Positions 25,737 to 38,994 of a DNA stretch of 64,000 nt are shown one piece after another (positions within the stretch are counted from its first letter, which is position 1; the number at the start of each line of letters is the position of its first letter). The notes below the pieces were generated by a model that did no database searches, was not told the DNA's origin, and saw only the letters and a list, made by a program, of their open reading frames with translations. This DNA is from Solenopsis invicta (taxonomy: Eukaryota > Arthropoda > Insecta > Hymenoptera > Formicidae). The stretch covers positions 23,961,497-24,025,496 of the forward strand of contig NC_052666.1 of NCBI RefSeq assembly GCF_016802725.1, in the 5' to 3' direction. The position numbers were made by a program, and so were the translations under genes.

Positions 25737-28700
25737 AGCTGGAACTGCAAGTAACTACCGCTCTTCTGCTTTTACCTTGAAGAGGCCGACGGTAGGGAAT
25801 GGGATGCATCTCCCGTAGGGATGCGTGACGGCGGCGGGACGCGGGAAGGAAAGGTGTATATGCGGGCAGGCAGGGAAGGTGGAGGACCGTTGCACTGACC
25901 GGGCTTTGAACCCGCTATGTAGTAAACAACAGGTACGTTGCACCCGTGCCGCAATTTGTAAGAGCCCAAGAGCATGATGAAGACTCGTATCTCTCTCTCT
26001 GTCTCTCTCTCTATCTCTATCTTTCTTTCCTTTGAGGAGTCGCCGTCCGAAAATAATTCTGAAAACAATTTATTCGAATAACGGCCCACGAGACTTCTTC
26101 CCCGCCTTGTCTCACGCCTCTTGAATTTTTCGCTTCCTGCCCAATTCGGCCAGATTGGGAATGGGCTTTGTTTAGCTGGCGCGACTTTTGGACACAAAAA
26201 TCAGCATCGGCATCGCGGTACGAGACGTGGCGATTTGATGACGGTGACTTGGAATAAAAGTGTGCTGAGCTTGGACTAGGTCAAAGTTCTATCCGTTATT
26301 CGAACGGAGACTCGTATACTGAATTAATCGTTCAAATAAATTTACTGGCGTTTACCACACAGGCGAAGTAAATTTATTCATTTCATTGATATTCATAAGT
26401 GAAAGAAGAGATATTTATTATCTTGAAAAAGCAGTATCTATTGGACAAATCATCATATTTTTTTCTCAAGGTCTTGTGTTTTTATTTATGTTAGGCTTTA
26501 TCAACTTTTCTATTTTACATTGTATTCTCAGCTGTGCTCATCTATCAGGAAACGAACTATCGGTGCCAAACGAGGCCAAACGGTATCTGCGCATAGCGCG
26601 ACAACTTCCGGTTTGCAAGACTACCGAGCTTCGATAATTACGACTGTGTAAAATGATAATACTATAATGTATTTCAATTTGTTTTTTTTTTTAGCAAACG
26701 AATTTTCGTCGTAAAAGTACGTCTCGCAACGTTAAATACAATTGTTTTATTGCTTATTGATTGCTTCTTTTTAATATTCGAGAGTCCTCTCTGTAAATGT
26801 ACGAAACTAGTTCGCGGAAAGAACGTAGTGATTACATGCCAAACTAATCTAGAAACTCTGTCGGTTTATCGTTACAACGCAGCGCCAATTGTGCAGTGAT
26901 AAAAATCTATATTTTACAAAAAAAAAATTAGTTACGAGAATTAAAATTTTCAGATTTCGTTATGACAATTAGATATTAGTGACTACTCGCAAAGTATTTT
27001 TGATCAACAAAAGATTCTAATTATCTATCCCCACAGGAATCAAGAGTTGCCAGTTTTACCGACACATTTAGTTCTTCCACTCACCACGGTGAGCGCGGAT
27101 GTTGCCGAATAATTTTATTTTCGAATTAAACTAGCACATTGACAGAGAGTTCAAAAATAAAACGTAAATACGCGTCGCTAAAAGAATATGAAATCTAAAG
27201 AAGGAACGTTCATAACATTTGTAAAATTGGCTTTGCATTGTTGTGTTTAAATAAAATATCGCATTCTTTTTTCAAATTCATGTAAATATCAACTCGCTAA
27301 GAAAATACGTTATCTAGGCTATTTGTAGCTATTATCAACGTAATTAATCTACTGTATATCTAAATGCACATCTTCCTTCTTCTCTTTCACAAAACGCTAC
27401 AAAATTACCACTTTAAGCGCTTGCAAATCACAGGAAGATCCAAATTACCAGTCAAGGTTCTTTCGAGGACTCTCTGGACCTTAGCAACAGTCGCATCGGT
27501 AATTGTATTGCTTGCACTTGGATATTTGTTGCGATGACACGATAATCATTTTAGAATCGTCTGACAATTTTAGAACAGTTATTGCTACATCACTTGAATT
27601 TACCCTGCAATCCTTTTTAATCTTCTGGGCTGCATATCCCGCACAATAAACCGGAAGTCTCGTGTGCGTATTGCGTTTACCAAAGAGGCGGTCTACTTCG
27701 GTGTAACGGGCGCCTCCTAATGTGCGTGCATGCGTGCGTATTATAGAATTTAACATCCTATATTTTTTTTTACTCTATATTTTGATCGTGAACGCATAAG
27801 TCACTGGATATAATAATAACGAATCATTGCCGTAGCGACAAAAAGGATCGCTCCAACCAACCATCCATTTATTTCCCATTAGGGGAGATGCAGCCGAGTG
27901 CACGCTGCAATTTCCGCACATTTTTGCAAGTGTCCATCACCGAATCGAACTTTACGCATCGATTCCCGCAAACGAAGATTCGGTAACGGAACTGTCATTT
28001 CCGAAAAAAATTAAGCAACCAGTAATTGCACGTTTTCGTATATATTTATAAAGTGATTTAATAATACATAAAATTCGTGTAGATTTTTTTTTATATTATT
28101 ATTTCTATTTATATTTTATATTTATATTGGCATAATTTTATATTATTGCTTTTTTTTATAATAATGATTGGTAAATATATTAAAAATTAAAATAATATTT
28201 TTATCAAAGATATTTCTGTTAGAAATTATTTGAATAATAAATGCGAATACATCGATAAAGTTTCCATCGAAAATCCGAACGACTGTACTTTCATTGAGAG
28301 AAAGCAGGTTCACGGGACCTGTCTCTGATTCATTCAAAATTCAGTGGCGACATGTGAGCGTATCGTCTAAAAATATTGCCGGTGAGCTGAGTCTGAGGTG
28401 CGCCTAGCAACAGAGATTGCATAGAAGCATAGCTACACAGTGAACGCCCGTGTTTCTACGTGCCGCAACGAGGACACGGGATACGAAAAAAAAAAGAAAA
28501 AAAAACTGAGAAGATAGACGTCGCGGCCCGTGTAGTAACCTCACCCACGGTTTCGACAATTAAAAAAGATTAGACTTTGTATGTTGTTTTCTCATCTTTA
28601 AGTCTGATGCGAATGACGTTGAAATACAAAATAAATTTTTTTGATAAATTTTTATAATTTTTCAAATCTAGATTTAAAAAGATTAATTACCTCATTAAAC

Positions 28701-29060
28701 TTAATTATTTAATTATACATAGAAAAATATCAATTCTACTGCTATTAAAAGTGATTAATTTAATTTATTTTTTTTTCTTTTCTCAGAAATAGTTATCTTT
28801 AACAAAGAATATTTTTTCAAAAACTTTCTTTATAATAATCTTAAAATATATTCATCACAAAATAAAAAAAAATTGATTATGTATACTTAAAAAAAATTTA
28901 TTCTTCTTCAAAGAATGTAAAATTTATTTATTTATTATCAAAAAGATTCAACATAATAAGCAAATTCAATATATTTTTAATATACTTGATTGAAGTATCA
29001 AATTAAATACATTCAAAATACGTTTTGTATAAATTTTATGCTTGTGATGGACTAATGATA
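23535..29060. other. Intergenic, skewed tracts and microsatellites
   Basis: Poly-A at 23602-23620, a GA-rich block at 23860-24120, TG repeat 25621-25660, GA repeat 25704-25729, CT repeat 25991-26021. A 17-nt identical segment that includes a tRNA B-box-like word occurs at 24140-24156 and 25897-25913. The frames here (up to 169 codons) are low-complexity. No gene recognised. Confidence 0.45.
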
Positions 29061-29067
29061 TATTTGC

Positions 29068-29077
29068 ACGCGCGCGC

Positions 29078-29108
<31 letters not shown>

Positions 29109-29113
29109 TGTGT
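29068..29113. repeat. Compound (CG)n(TG)n microsatellite
   Basis: A CG-alternating run of about 25 bases passes directly into a TG-alternating run of about 21 bases; an unbroken alternating purine-pyrimidine tract in otherwise very AT-rich DNA. Confidence 0.9.
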
Positions 29114-29865
29114 AACAAGTAATATTTAATTCGAGTAATTTATATAATATGTATTTTTCTGTGTGTATAAATATATTCATAGTTAATTAATTAAGTTAGT
29201 CAAAACTGGCGTTGTTTTTTTAAAAAAGTTAACTAAGTGTTATTATATTATTGTTGATCTGCAATATTATATAATACGGTTACACAGTATAACATTGCTA
29301 AAATTTCAATCAAACAGTATAATGAATTTCGGAAAGAGAGAGATTACACAAAAATTACCAATTGACATGCAAATTCTTCGTCCAGTTATAATCGCGCGCG
29401 CTGAAACGCGCTGGACATTTCGTACGCAACGTATCAGGACTTTTTGCATTGCAGTCAGTTTGCATTAATTTACTTGCAAATTCGGCGACACGAGATACAA
29501 TTTAGCTTACATATTTTATAACGCTCGTATTGCCGTCTCGGTCGATGAACGGCATTCTCGTAAACAATCTTGCAGCAATATCTTCGAATCCTAATTGTAC
29601 ACGTAACGCATCTGCAATATAAATCGTAATTGATGCAGGCAGTTTTTATCAGTTCGATTATAAATGGTTACACATTTTTAAAAAATTTCGTAATATATTA
29701 TGAAATATTAAAAAAAAAAATTCAATGTAAACTCTGTAAATCTTATATAACAATACATTATAAAGATACGTTATAAAAGATTAAAAATTTTGAAATGTGT
29801 ATCAACTTCGAAACTGTTACAGAACAGTTTTGATGAAGTATTTATTAGATAATAACAATTTAATT

Positions 29866-30070
29866 GGATATAGATCTCAAAATAATTTTGTTATAATTAT
29901 CAAGATAATTATGTAAGACGCTCTGCTGGTTGTCAGAATGTGTCAAAACTTTTTGCAGCATTACTCATCACGCAGCGTCCTTCATAATTATTTTGATGTT
30001 CTAACAAAATTATTTTTATATCTGTATCTCGGTAAATTTTTAGATACTACAATAAAGCCGTTCTTTCTAT
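29866..30070. mobile_element. ACGGAAAGAA-family element, copy 2
   Basis: Shares CAAAACTTTTTGCAGCA, TAATTATTTTGAT and TTTTTAGATACTACA with 17835-18040 in the same order and orientation. The right end TTCTTTCTAT is degraded. Left boundary approximate. Confidence 0.5.
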
Positions 30071-30379
30071 ATGCGTCTTTAATAAAACAATTCTAATAAC
30101 TTTAGATAGCGAACATGGGAGAGTCAATATCGGTTGTGCAGAGAATCTTGATGCCCAATAATAATTTTTATGATTTTTTACAAACTTCAACTGTTGTAAA
30201 CTGCGCGCCGCATGTTCCTCGATCTTGAAACACAGTCTTTAATCCAAGTCGGAATACGTAATCACAAATTAAATTGACAAGCAATTTAATAATATTGAGC
30301 ATCTTAAGAAACTGTAAATAATTTATTGCAAAAAATTCGAGATAGATTAACACAGACTGGCAGTAAAATTTTTACTCAT

Positions 30380-30478
30380 ATTCTCAACTCACTTTTATTA
30401 ATAAATGTGCCTTTAAATAGTGCACAGTTTACATTACATATACTATAAAATTTTAGAAATAAATGTGAGAGTTGAGTA
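30380..30478. mobile_element. Small inverted-repeat element
   Basis: ATTCTCAACTCACTTTTATT at left and AAATGTGAGAGTTGAGTAT at right are inverted, with a spacer of about 60 bases. Non-coding. Confidence 0.35.
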
Positions 30479-33400
30479 TTTATGCCTTAGAATTTAAAAC
30501 GGAATAATGGACAATACTTTATAATGGAAGTGTCTCCAACACATCCACTTGTTACGCGCATCATTATCGCGTTTCTACGAAAATCTGTATCACTTTAATG
30601 CACAATCTATAATTTCTCACGATTGATACGATACGACGCTATATATTGGTATATCATTAGCCCGATTCTTCGCGCGCGTCTTGTCAGACGAATTCGACCG
30701 TTACGACCGCAAAATTGGCCTCTGGGCAGGGACTAAAAGGATGTGAAGGTGAAACGAAATCACTTACCAGCAAAGCTTCGCGAGCACCTGTCTTGCATTA
30801 CCAGGAACAAGATCTTTTAGATATTTTCAATTGCACAGTTGCACCTGTCACGGTTTTCCTTTATAAACGTTGGATTCTGCAATTTTTTTGTACCGCATTG
30901 TGATAAAGTCAAGAAAAAAGTCGTCATTTATTATTCAGATATTTCCATTGCAAAGTCCGAAAGTAATTTTTCTTTTACTTTAAAATACTGTGATAAAAAA
31001 TGTGAAATGAACGTAGCAAAAACGTTTTGTATATTCAGCCATAATAATTTGTGGTAAAGAATGATATGCAATAACTTATGTAATGAGACTTGACGTTTGA
31101 GTGAAGAATACTTTTAAACGTTCTCGAGAAAGATTGCGTTTCGCACGAGACGCTATAAAAACGATATTAATTTTCACAAAAGACATTCGAGTAAGGGGAC
31201 GACGTAAGGATGGGAAGAGAAAATGATAAAAACTTTTATATAGATAGATCTTTTTTTAATAAACAGGTCATTTACTTGTTAGTTTAGTTCATTACTTTAG
31301 ACTCTCTTACAGTTTTTCTTTATATAATTATATATTTGTATAATATTGTCGTTACACATAATGTTATATCGCGGAGTATCGACTGTGATACATAAGGCGT
31401 GATTCACTAGGTGGCCTCTTTTTATGTATCTTTCTCTTTCATTCTTCATTCTTTACAGAACTTACGTACACACTCTCTTGTACACACCACGCGTACGTAC
31501 ACGCATACACAAATAGTCATCGATATAATCCATGATTTCTAATTTCTTAATGCGCTATCGCATATGTAATCATACATATATATAATCTAATTATTATAGA
31601 TAAGAAGTACACGCTACGTTATGTTTACTGAGATCATATAATAATACATCACAGGGTTACATAATTATAGATTTTTCTCTCTTTGCTATTTTTTTTCTTT
31701 TTAGTTTTCTTCACAACAGGCACCACGCGTCGCGACTTTCTAAGATCTTACGAGATTCAAAGATTTCCAAGTCCTGTCTTTTTTTTTAATCCAGCGGTGA
31801 CATCGTGAAGTGTAGAAAACTTTCTGACTATTTTATCTAATTCGCAATGAAAGACACAAAGTAAATTTTTACTTAAAAATATTATAGCGATCCTGCCGCT
31901 TTTTCGAATGATAAAGATTGTCAGAAAGATGTTATACAGAGAATAGGCAAAATAATGTCAACATCCTAGAGAACATTGACATTGCTTATTTTATTAATAT
32001 GTGATTGGTCCTTCATTTATCTTTAATGCAGATTTTATCTTTGTTTGGACTAAGGTCGTACAATGCTTGAATAGTCACCAGTGCAATGTTATATTGTTTT
32101 TCTAATAAAACACTTTTTAAAAAATATTGGAAGAGAAAATCTACGTTTTTTTTTTGCTTTCTGCCCTTCAAAACTTTTCACAATAACTCCATATTTAAGT
32201 TAAATAATCACACTGGCCGGGAAAAATGCTGAAGTTTTAAAGAACAGAGGGCAATTTTAGAAAAATAGTGTAAAAAGCAAATTTCTTCTTCCAACATCAC
32301 TTACATAATCAATTGAAAGATGTTCTGTTAAAAAGTATATTTCACAAGTGTTCATTTTATTTTGTCCATCCCCTGTAGCCACATCGCCAAACTAAATTCA
32401 CTTGATTGTTTTTTTTAACGACTCGTTGCACTAATGCCGAAATCGCGAGGTGCCGCATCTGTCACGAACATAGTAATCAATGATAGTTATTTCAATTGAG
32501 AGATCTAACTGCTATTTCGTCAATTTTGTAAAATTCTGGGCCTTCTGTTTTGCGTGGAAGAAAGCGGACGTTATGATCAATGTGTAAGTTTAAATTTGAT
32601 TTGCATTTTTTTTCGACGCTTCTCTCTCTCACATGCTCGGATTTTGAAAAAAATAGCTTGTAACCACCAGTCGTATTTTTGGGTTATAATCTCAAAAAGG
32701 AAATGGCGAGCAGGAAAAAAGTATCAGGAGGAGCAAGATACGAGATAGGACATTCGAGAATCGCGTTAATGGGGCGTTAACAAACAAAAGTCAGATACGA
32801 TAAACAGCTACCATTATAAAACTCAATTAATATACAATTAGTACGCTAATATTTTACGCTTCATAAATTCGATGTCGACGAACGAAATAAACGCTCGTTT
32901 CGCTATGCACTGCTTTTGCACTGGAATCCTCCTACACACTGTGAAATGCTTAACTCTGTTGGTCTCGATGATGCCTGTCAAAGAAAATGTTTCTCTTCGT
33001 AACTGTCAATTACGAAAATAAAAATTTGCAAGCTATTAATTATTTCTTGTTAGTTAAAGTGTCCGGTTGTATATAATTTTTCTTTCTTTTTAATTTACAT
33101 ACTATCATGAAAGAAATTCGTTTTTTTCTTTCTCTCTTAAAATAAATTGTGATTAACAAAATAATGCCACTGTAATTAATTTAACGTAGTTGGAGATATT
33201 ATACAAGAATTCTAGAGTAATATTTCTTTTAATTAAGATTGGATTAAGTTAAATCTTTAAAAAAACTTCCTACTGGCTTTACGTTTAATCAAAATTAGAT
33301 GTTTAATATCGCGAAATCGAGGAATCCAATTTCATCGAAAGTCACGTGAAAAAAATATTAAAAATTAAAAAAAAAGTTCGATATTTTAATTTGCAACGTA

Positions 33401-33925
33401 AAAAAATGAAACCGATGTAAAACAGGACCAGAAAAATTTTTTTTTGCAAAAATTGTGACTTTACGACAATTATGTGTCTCTCGCATTATCTGCCGGAAAC
33501 AAATGCGATATGGGACAAGAAAAGGAAAAAAAGGAGACAGGAGATGTAACTAATCTTTGTTTTTTTTTTTGTATTTAATAGGTAGAGAAGAAAAAATCAC
33601 GGGGTGATTTGGCATCGGCTGTACTTTCTTAAAATCGTACAGGAGATCAATGCTTAAACTTGGGTAACGAACTACAGCTAAATCATATATTTCTCTTCTT
33701 CCTTAAAGCTGGCCGTGGCCGCATTCTGGCCACGGAATCGCAATCGCTCTTTTGCACTTGTCCTCTTTGTAATTTGTTTTTTCCCTGAAAACGATGTTTT
33801 CGTTTCTTTGCAGAATTCCAAATAAAAGCTTCCGAAACTATTGAATTTGGAAATTTGAAGTCTATCGCTACAATATCGCGTACATTTCAAGGACGTAGTA
33901 GCGTCGAAACTGGCGCGATATCTAT

Positions 33926-34133
33926 ACGGGGAGAAAATTTTCTCTTATAATTTATTCTCAAAATCGTAATCGTGGGAACATAAATTTCAAAGAAATTAAT
34001 TATACTTTTAGTAAAATTTGGTAAAATTATAATAAAGCGAAATTGTTAACAAAAAAATTCTTCGAAGTTTATGTTATTCCACGATTGCTGTTTTGAAAGT
34101 TAAATTCTCTGCGAAGAGAAAATTCTCTCCGTG
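33926..34133. mobile_element. MITE-like element with ACGGGGAGAAAATT ends
   Basis: ACGGGGAGAAAATTTTCTCT at left and AAGAGAAAATTCTCTCCGTG at right are inverted ends. The interior shares AAAATTCTTCGAA and the nearby TTCCGCGAT-like block with a partial copy at 16120-16222. No ORF. Confidence 0.5.
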
Positions 34134-34739
34134 CAAAACTATTTTCAAATAAAGGTGTTTTTATTTTCATAGTTTCAGCGAAAGAATTTCATCACCGGGT
34201 TAGAACGCGACAATCGCGAGTACCGAAATTCCATAGACCAGCTCAAGAATCCCTTTCAATCTCTTTAGATCTAATACGCGCGATATACTCTGTTTTATAT
34301 CTTAGAATCTAATCAACTACTAATCCCTATGAGAATAGCCTATATAAACTTACATGTATTACTTTCTTAGCTTCTTTCTCTTTCATAACGCGTTTGTGTA
34401 ACGACATTATTTAAACATTTTTCTACGAACGTTTCAGAAACAATGAATATATTACATTAATTAATTTGGACACAAATCAATATTACTCTATCTACAATCT
34501 AATTTTTATATTTTTCTTATAATATTATGTATTCTATATTCTAATACAGAAAAAGATGTAACACATATTATAAAAAAATAGCGACGAGTCATATTCTCTT
34601 TTTCTTTCCCTCGTGCCATGCCCCCTTTCTTGATTATTACTACTACTATCCTCGCAATTATCGCGGCATTACGAAGAGATGTGACAGACGAAGTAATATA
34701 TACGTGACGGAGAACGGTGTTTCTCGTAGACTTTTTTTC

Positions 34740-34979
34740 TTTCTTTTTTTTTATATTTTTTATTCACCCATTTCCGTCTATTTCGCCTGCGCTAATGGCG
34801 GATAAAACTATATGAATGGCACAGCCAACGTCGCGCCTCCTGTCCAAGTCCCTGCCCTCCTCCTCTCGCCCCGTTACTCTACACGACGATGCAGTTTCCC
34901 ATTTCCGGTACTGTCTCACGTTGCGTACGAACGAGGTGAAGGAAGACCGGCAAGGTTCGAGTGAGGAAGCTGAAGGCTT
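34740..34979 (-). other. dacapo 3' UTR with candidate poly(A) signal
   Basis: Between the dap stop at 34980 and an AATAAA (minus strand, 34764-34759) lie about 215 bases that are GC-richer than the flanks. Reading on the minus strand, an A-rich run follows the hexamer directly. This is the nearest canonical signal. Longer alternative 3' ends further down are possible, because the transcribed-strand sequence stays free of other genes to about 31 kb. Confidence 0.45.
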
Positions 34980-35080
34980 TTAGCTGCGTATCTGACCCGC
35001 GTTGCGAGTGATCTTCTCTGGCGGTTCTATCATGCTCTTTGTGGTGCCGTTTAGACCGCGCTTGCGACTCTTCATGTAAT
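34980..35080 (-). CDS. dap: dacapo, exon 2: PIP degron half and basic C-terminal tail
   Basis: Terminal coding exon of dap. The acceptor is a pyrimidine-rich tract ending TTTCAG at 35081-35082. Joined in phase 1 to exon 1 it completes an Asp codon and reads D-Y-M-K-S-R-K-R-G-L and on to a TAA at 34982-34980, adding 33 residues. Across the junction the protein reads Q231-P-T-I-T-D-Y-M-K-S-R-K. This fits a PCNA-interacting box (Q, I at +3, aromatic at +6) with the T-D pair and a basic residue at +4, which together define a PIP degron read by CRL4-Cdt2 on chromatin-bound PCNA. p21 carries the same arrangement, and Drosophila Dacapo is known to be degraded this way. The basic cluster K-S-R-K-R (239-243) can also serve as a nuclear signal. 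Position 238 is Met rather than a second aromatic. Pairing to exon 1 rests on frame, phase, strand and motif, not on a transcript. Confidence 0.88.
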
Positions 35081-35351
35081 CTGAAACAGACAATGAAAAA
35101 ACATGTCTTTATACAACTGAGGCGGCGGACTTGCAAAAAAAAAAAAGAATGGTCAAGTAGAATCTAAAAATATTCGTTTGAGTAATGCTTTATTTTTATT
35201 TATAATATTGAGCCTGTCAATTTTTCAAAGCGTGTAGTAAGATATTAGTAATGTGTCCTACAAAGTTTACAATATTTCCGTAATTAAAATAACTTTATGA
35301 AAATGCTAATATTATTTATTATATACAACCATGTTCAAAATTACTAGGTAC

Positions 35352-35512
35352 AATATTTTTTCCCGTATCTTAACACCTAAAAAATAAGTACTATAAAATC
35401 AAAGTTAACTAGAAATCTCAAGATTTATATAAAATCTTGAGGTTTCTATTTACAACTTTAGTTTCGTTTATTTGATTTTTTATATAAATGTTAAGATACA
35501 GAAAAAATATTC
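35352..35512. mobile_element. Foldback element in dacapo intron 1
   Basis: AATATTTTTTCCCGTATCTT at left and AAGATACAGAAAAAATATT at right are inverted, with a perfect inner stem AGAAATCTCAAGATTT / AAATCTTGAGGTTTCT around a short centre, so nearly the whole 160 bases can fold. It lies about 270 bases from the exon 2 acceptor. Confidence 0.55.
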
Positions 35513-37423
35513 GTATCTAATAATTGTATATGTGGTTTTGTTAATATTATATGTGGTATTATTATATTTTTTTATATTTATTTATATTCATCAATGCATC
35601 TGGAGTGAGTCAAAGTATCGCGAAACGCATCTGGCGAAGCCAAGCGTAAGCAATTCGCCAGCTTATCTTCGACTTCGATTTCTTATAATCGTATGCAATG
35701 CCACACTTGACCTTATGCACAATCCGGCTTATTCCCGGCCGTATGCAAAATCTTTCCTCTCCGATAACCTTCGGAACATTATACATATACCGCACCTTAC
35801 TCGCTAATTATATCTGAAGATAAGAGCGCGAGGTCAGGATTTATATTATTGCAATTTTCAGACAAATATTTTCGTTACCGCGAAATGAGTATCGAATTAG
35901 GCTCGTGACGTCTCATGCGATTAAAAACGTTTAAGTACTCTGTACACACGTTTTTCGGTACCTGTTCTACATATGATGTTCCTTTTTGGGTTTATTTTTA
36001 ATATACTTTTAAAAGTATCCAATTTTTTCCAATGACTTGTACATATATTTTAATATCTCTAAAAAAATATGGTTGTTTATTTAAAAAATTGCAAATAAAC
36101 TAATTGTTATAACTACAACCTTCGATAATCTTTTCGATAATCATAGTTTTATCCGAAAGTCATTGGATGTAGCGACATATGAAATTTTTTATGTATAATT
36201 ATGTATAAAAAGTTGAATTTATTATAAATTTATCTTTCGAAAAATTCGATTATTTTCCGTGTTTTAATCCTCTGTACACTTCATTCGACAATCTTGTCCT
36301 GCGAATTTCTTTTCTTTGAAGTATGCAGTGACTTTTGAATAAAAAATATGATTGTCGAAAAGAAGCTTACTGATCGTGACTCACAAATCGATCGACGCAG
36401 ACGCGATATACCCTAGAGGTACAAAGGGCTAAAAACCCCTTTAGAATACCATTTGGCAAAGTTTCCACGCGATGAAAATAAGTACATCTGCCCAATTTTC
36501 TAGTTAACCCTCCTCTGCTTTAGTAGGGTCATCTGCCGAAGCACGTGACAAAAATTGCAAATATCTACATATCATTTATTTAACATATTTGCCTTATTTC
36601 AGAATTGTTTTGTGAATTATTATTCGAAATACTTCATGGATATCGATGCAAATTTATTATTACATTTGTATTGTGTTACAAATGCTATAAATATAAAAAT
36701 TCAGAAATTTGTATTTTTTTAAATCAGCACAAGGAAATGTAGAATGCGTTAACGCGAATTGCTCAAGATTGGAAAGTTGCTAAACTGAAAAGCTGAATCG
36801 ATAGGGGATTTCACAATTATTTCTCTGCGCGACACTTTAAATATCTGCGACGAGATATGCGGGCGCTAATCCTGATTTTAAATGCCGACCCTTTCGCAAC
36901 GATCCGTCTGCCGCCCCTGGGGTTCGTAGACAGGGGAACGCGATTGCGTGCACAGCTGATGCTCCCCCGTCTCTCCCTCACGCGTGCAAACACTCGACGT
37001 ACACGCGTCACACGGGATACAAAGGGCCCGAAAAGAGGAAACGTGAGGGGGGTCGCAAGAGAGGGAAGACATGGGGGTGCACTCGGGGCCAGCAACCCCA
37101 TATGGATTTCAACAGCTGACCGCGCGGCTCATTAATAAAGTACGTTAGGAATATCGTTCGGCGCCCCCATGGCTGTATCCGTAAAGCAAAATACGTTACG
37201 AACTCGTTACTTCCTCGAATGAATTAGGCGCAGATAGCAAACCCAATCGGTTTCCCATCCATTCCACACGTGTATACACGGTGCCCCGGAAGTCGCGCAC
37301 TTCCTTTCAGATAGCAAAAGACAAGCTCAGAAAAACGGTTATAAACATTTCAGTTTTCATGCGTGAAATTTTCATGAAACAAATAAAAAAATTGATCTCG
37401 AATTAATATTGGGTTTTGGAAAA

Positions 37424-37912
37424 CCAGAGTTGAATAGCAACTAGTTAAAAAGTTAATAATGAAATAATGTGAAATTAATAACTTTAAATTTTAAACGATT
37501 CAATTTTTAACTTTAACTAGCTATTTTTGAAATGCATATACTTTTATTTAACTATTTTTCTAAGTTAAACATTTATCTATGTAAAAAAAAAACACAAAAG
37601 AAAAAGTAAGTTTCCATATAAAAAACAATATTTCTTTGTTATTTCATATAATCTTAATTTACAAATAAAACATCAAGTTAGATTGATAATCTCTATTATA
37701 ATTGTTTTGAGTAATCTAACTTTGAAAACTTATGAATTTCTAATTTAGTATAAATAATGCTTGTCAAAAATTCATTTTTAATTTAACTTACTCTTAACGT
37801 AACTTTAACTTTCTCTTTCATATAACTTTTAACGTAACTAAATTAATTTTATGAGCCATTGACTTTTTAACTTAATTTAGTTAAAAAAGAATATAAACTT
37901 ATCCAACTCTGG
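37424..37912. mobile_element. MITE-like element with CCAGAGTTG ends, dacapo intron 1
   Basis: CCAGAGTTGAATAGCAACTA at left; its right end CCAACTCTGG is inverted. The right third (37790-37900) matches 7410-7545, including CATTAACTTT/CATTGACTTT and AACTAAATTAATTTTAT. AT-rich, non-coding. Confidence 0.5.
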
Positions 37913-38438
37913 AAAATATTTGAAACTGACTTTTGATTAAAATAAATAAATAAATGAGATAAAAGAAAAACTGTCGACGCGTTAAACGCGTTATAAATGT
38001 AACGGTCGAACGGACGAATATCTTTTTCGTGAACTTGCAGTAAGTGGCGCAGTTTCGCTTTCTCGCGGTACAGTTAAAAATATAAACAAAGACGTCGCGT
38101 GCTGGCGCAACGTCAATGTGTTTACACGCGTGCACACGCGTGCGCGACATGTGACGAGTCACGGCCAAAAATAGTCGCGTCGCGTGGGTGGCGTGCATGG
38201 CCAAATAATAAATGGAAGAAAAAAGGCCAGAACTAGACTGTGAGGTTTTACAACTTCGACAAGATGGCAGGGTGTTGCAACATACAAACGACACATAGAA
38301 ATTGAAATTTCGTCGAAATATTCGAAATCGTATAATTTTAAAATAATTTAACAAATTCAAAATAATGTAAAATAGAAATATATACAGAAAAAAATCAGTA
38401 TCGAATCAACAATGCATTGTTTCATATATAAGAATATA

Positions 38439-38560
38439 AAATTTTCTTGGAAGAATTTATAATCTTAAACAAACAATTTGCTTACATGATGAAGAAATTT
38501 GTTTCTTCGTGTAAGCAAATTATGTCTGTTTAGGATTATAAATTCTTCCAAGGAGAAATT
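38439..38560. mobile_element. 122-nt near-perfect hairpin in dacapo intron 1
   Basis: Two arms of about 57 bases pair with few mismatches: CTTGGAAGAATTTATAATC at left returns inverted at right as GATTATAAATTCTTCCAAGG, and the inner TTTGCTTACATGA pairs with TCGTGTAAGCAAA. The loop is short. No second copy seen. A recent foldback element, or a long hairpin RNA source if transcribed with dap. Confidence 0.5.
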
Positions 38561-38770
38561 GCGGCGTGCAGTTTGGAGGAATCTTGTAAATGTTTATAAA
38601 ATTCATCTAGAAAAAAATATTGAGTATTAAGAATGCTGCTTTCGACCGGTAATGCCATATCAATTCGTCATTACAATTCCCGATCATATTAAGATTATTT
38701 GTATGTTGTTTTTTTATTTAACTTTTGACTTTTTAACTAGTTACTACTCAACCTTGAACCTAATTTTGAT

Positions 38771-38994
38771 ACACGGAAAAAATGGTTTAGTTAAATATTT
38801 AGCTAGATACAGATCTGAAAGTAACAATGCTGAACCATCAAAATAATTATGTAAAATTCTGCTAAAATATCAAACTTCTAGCAGAATTAGTCATCATGCT
38901 TGAGCGTTTCACATATTTATCTTAATGATCCAACATATTTATTTTCAGGTCTATAAATCTAGCTAAATTTTTAGCAGAAGCGTTTTCTTCGTGT
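38771..38994. mobile_element. ACGGAAAGAA-family element, copy 3
   Basis: Begins ACACGGAAAAAATGG and ends TTTTCTTCGTGT. The interior shares AGATACAGATCTGAAA and TAATTATGTAA/AGCTAAATTTTTAG with the other copies. Within dap intron 1. Confidence 0.5.

Larger units (their letters stand above)
29120..33920. other. Intergenic, no gene recognised
   Basis: Includes an ACGGAAAGAA-family element relative (29866-30070) and a small element with CTCAACTCAC ends (30380-30478). 31240-34740 lies downstream of dap and could be partly long 3' UTR, but there is no direct sign of that. No coding sequence recognised. Confidence 0.4.

Noticed and set aside
25309..25818. 169-codon + strand frame
   Set aside because: Contains translated TG and GA microsatellites (runs of Cys-Val and Arg-Glu); no plausible protein.
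27481..27756. 91-codon minus-strand frame with a protein-like segment in its second half
   Set aside because: I could not relate it to any family, and several GTAA sites made splicing arbitrary.
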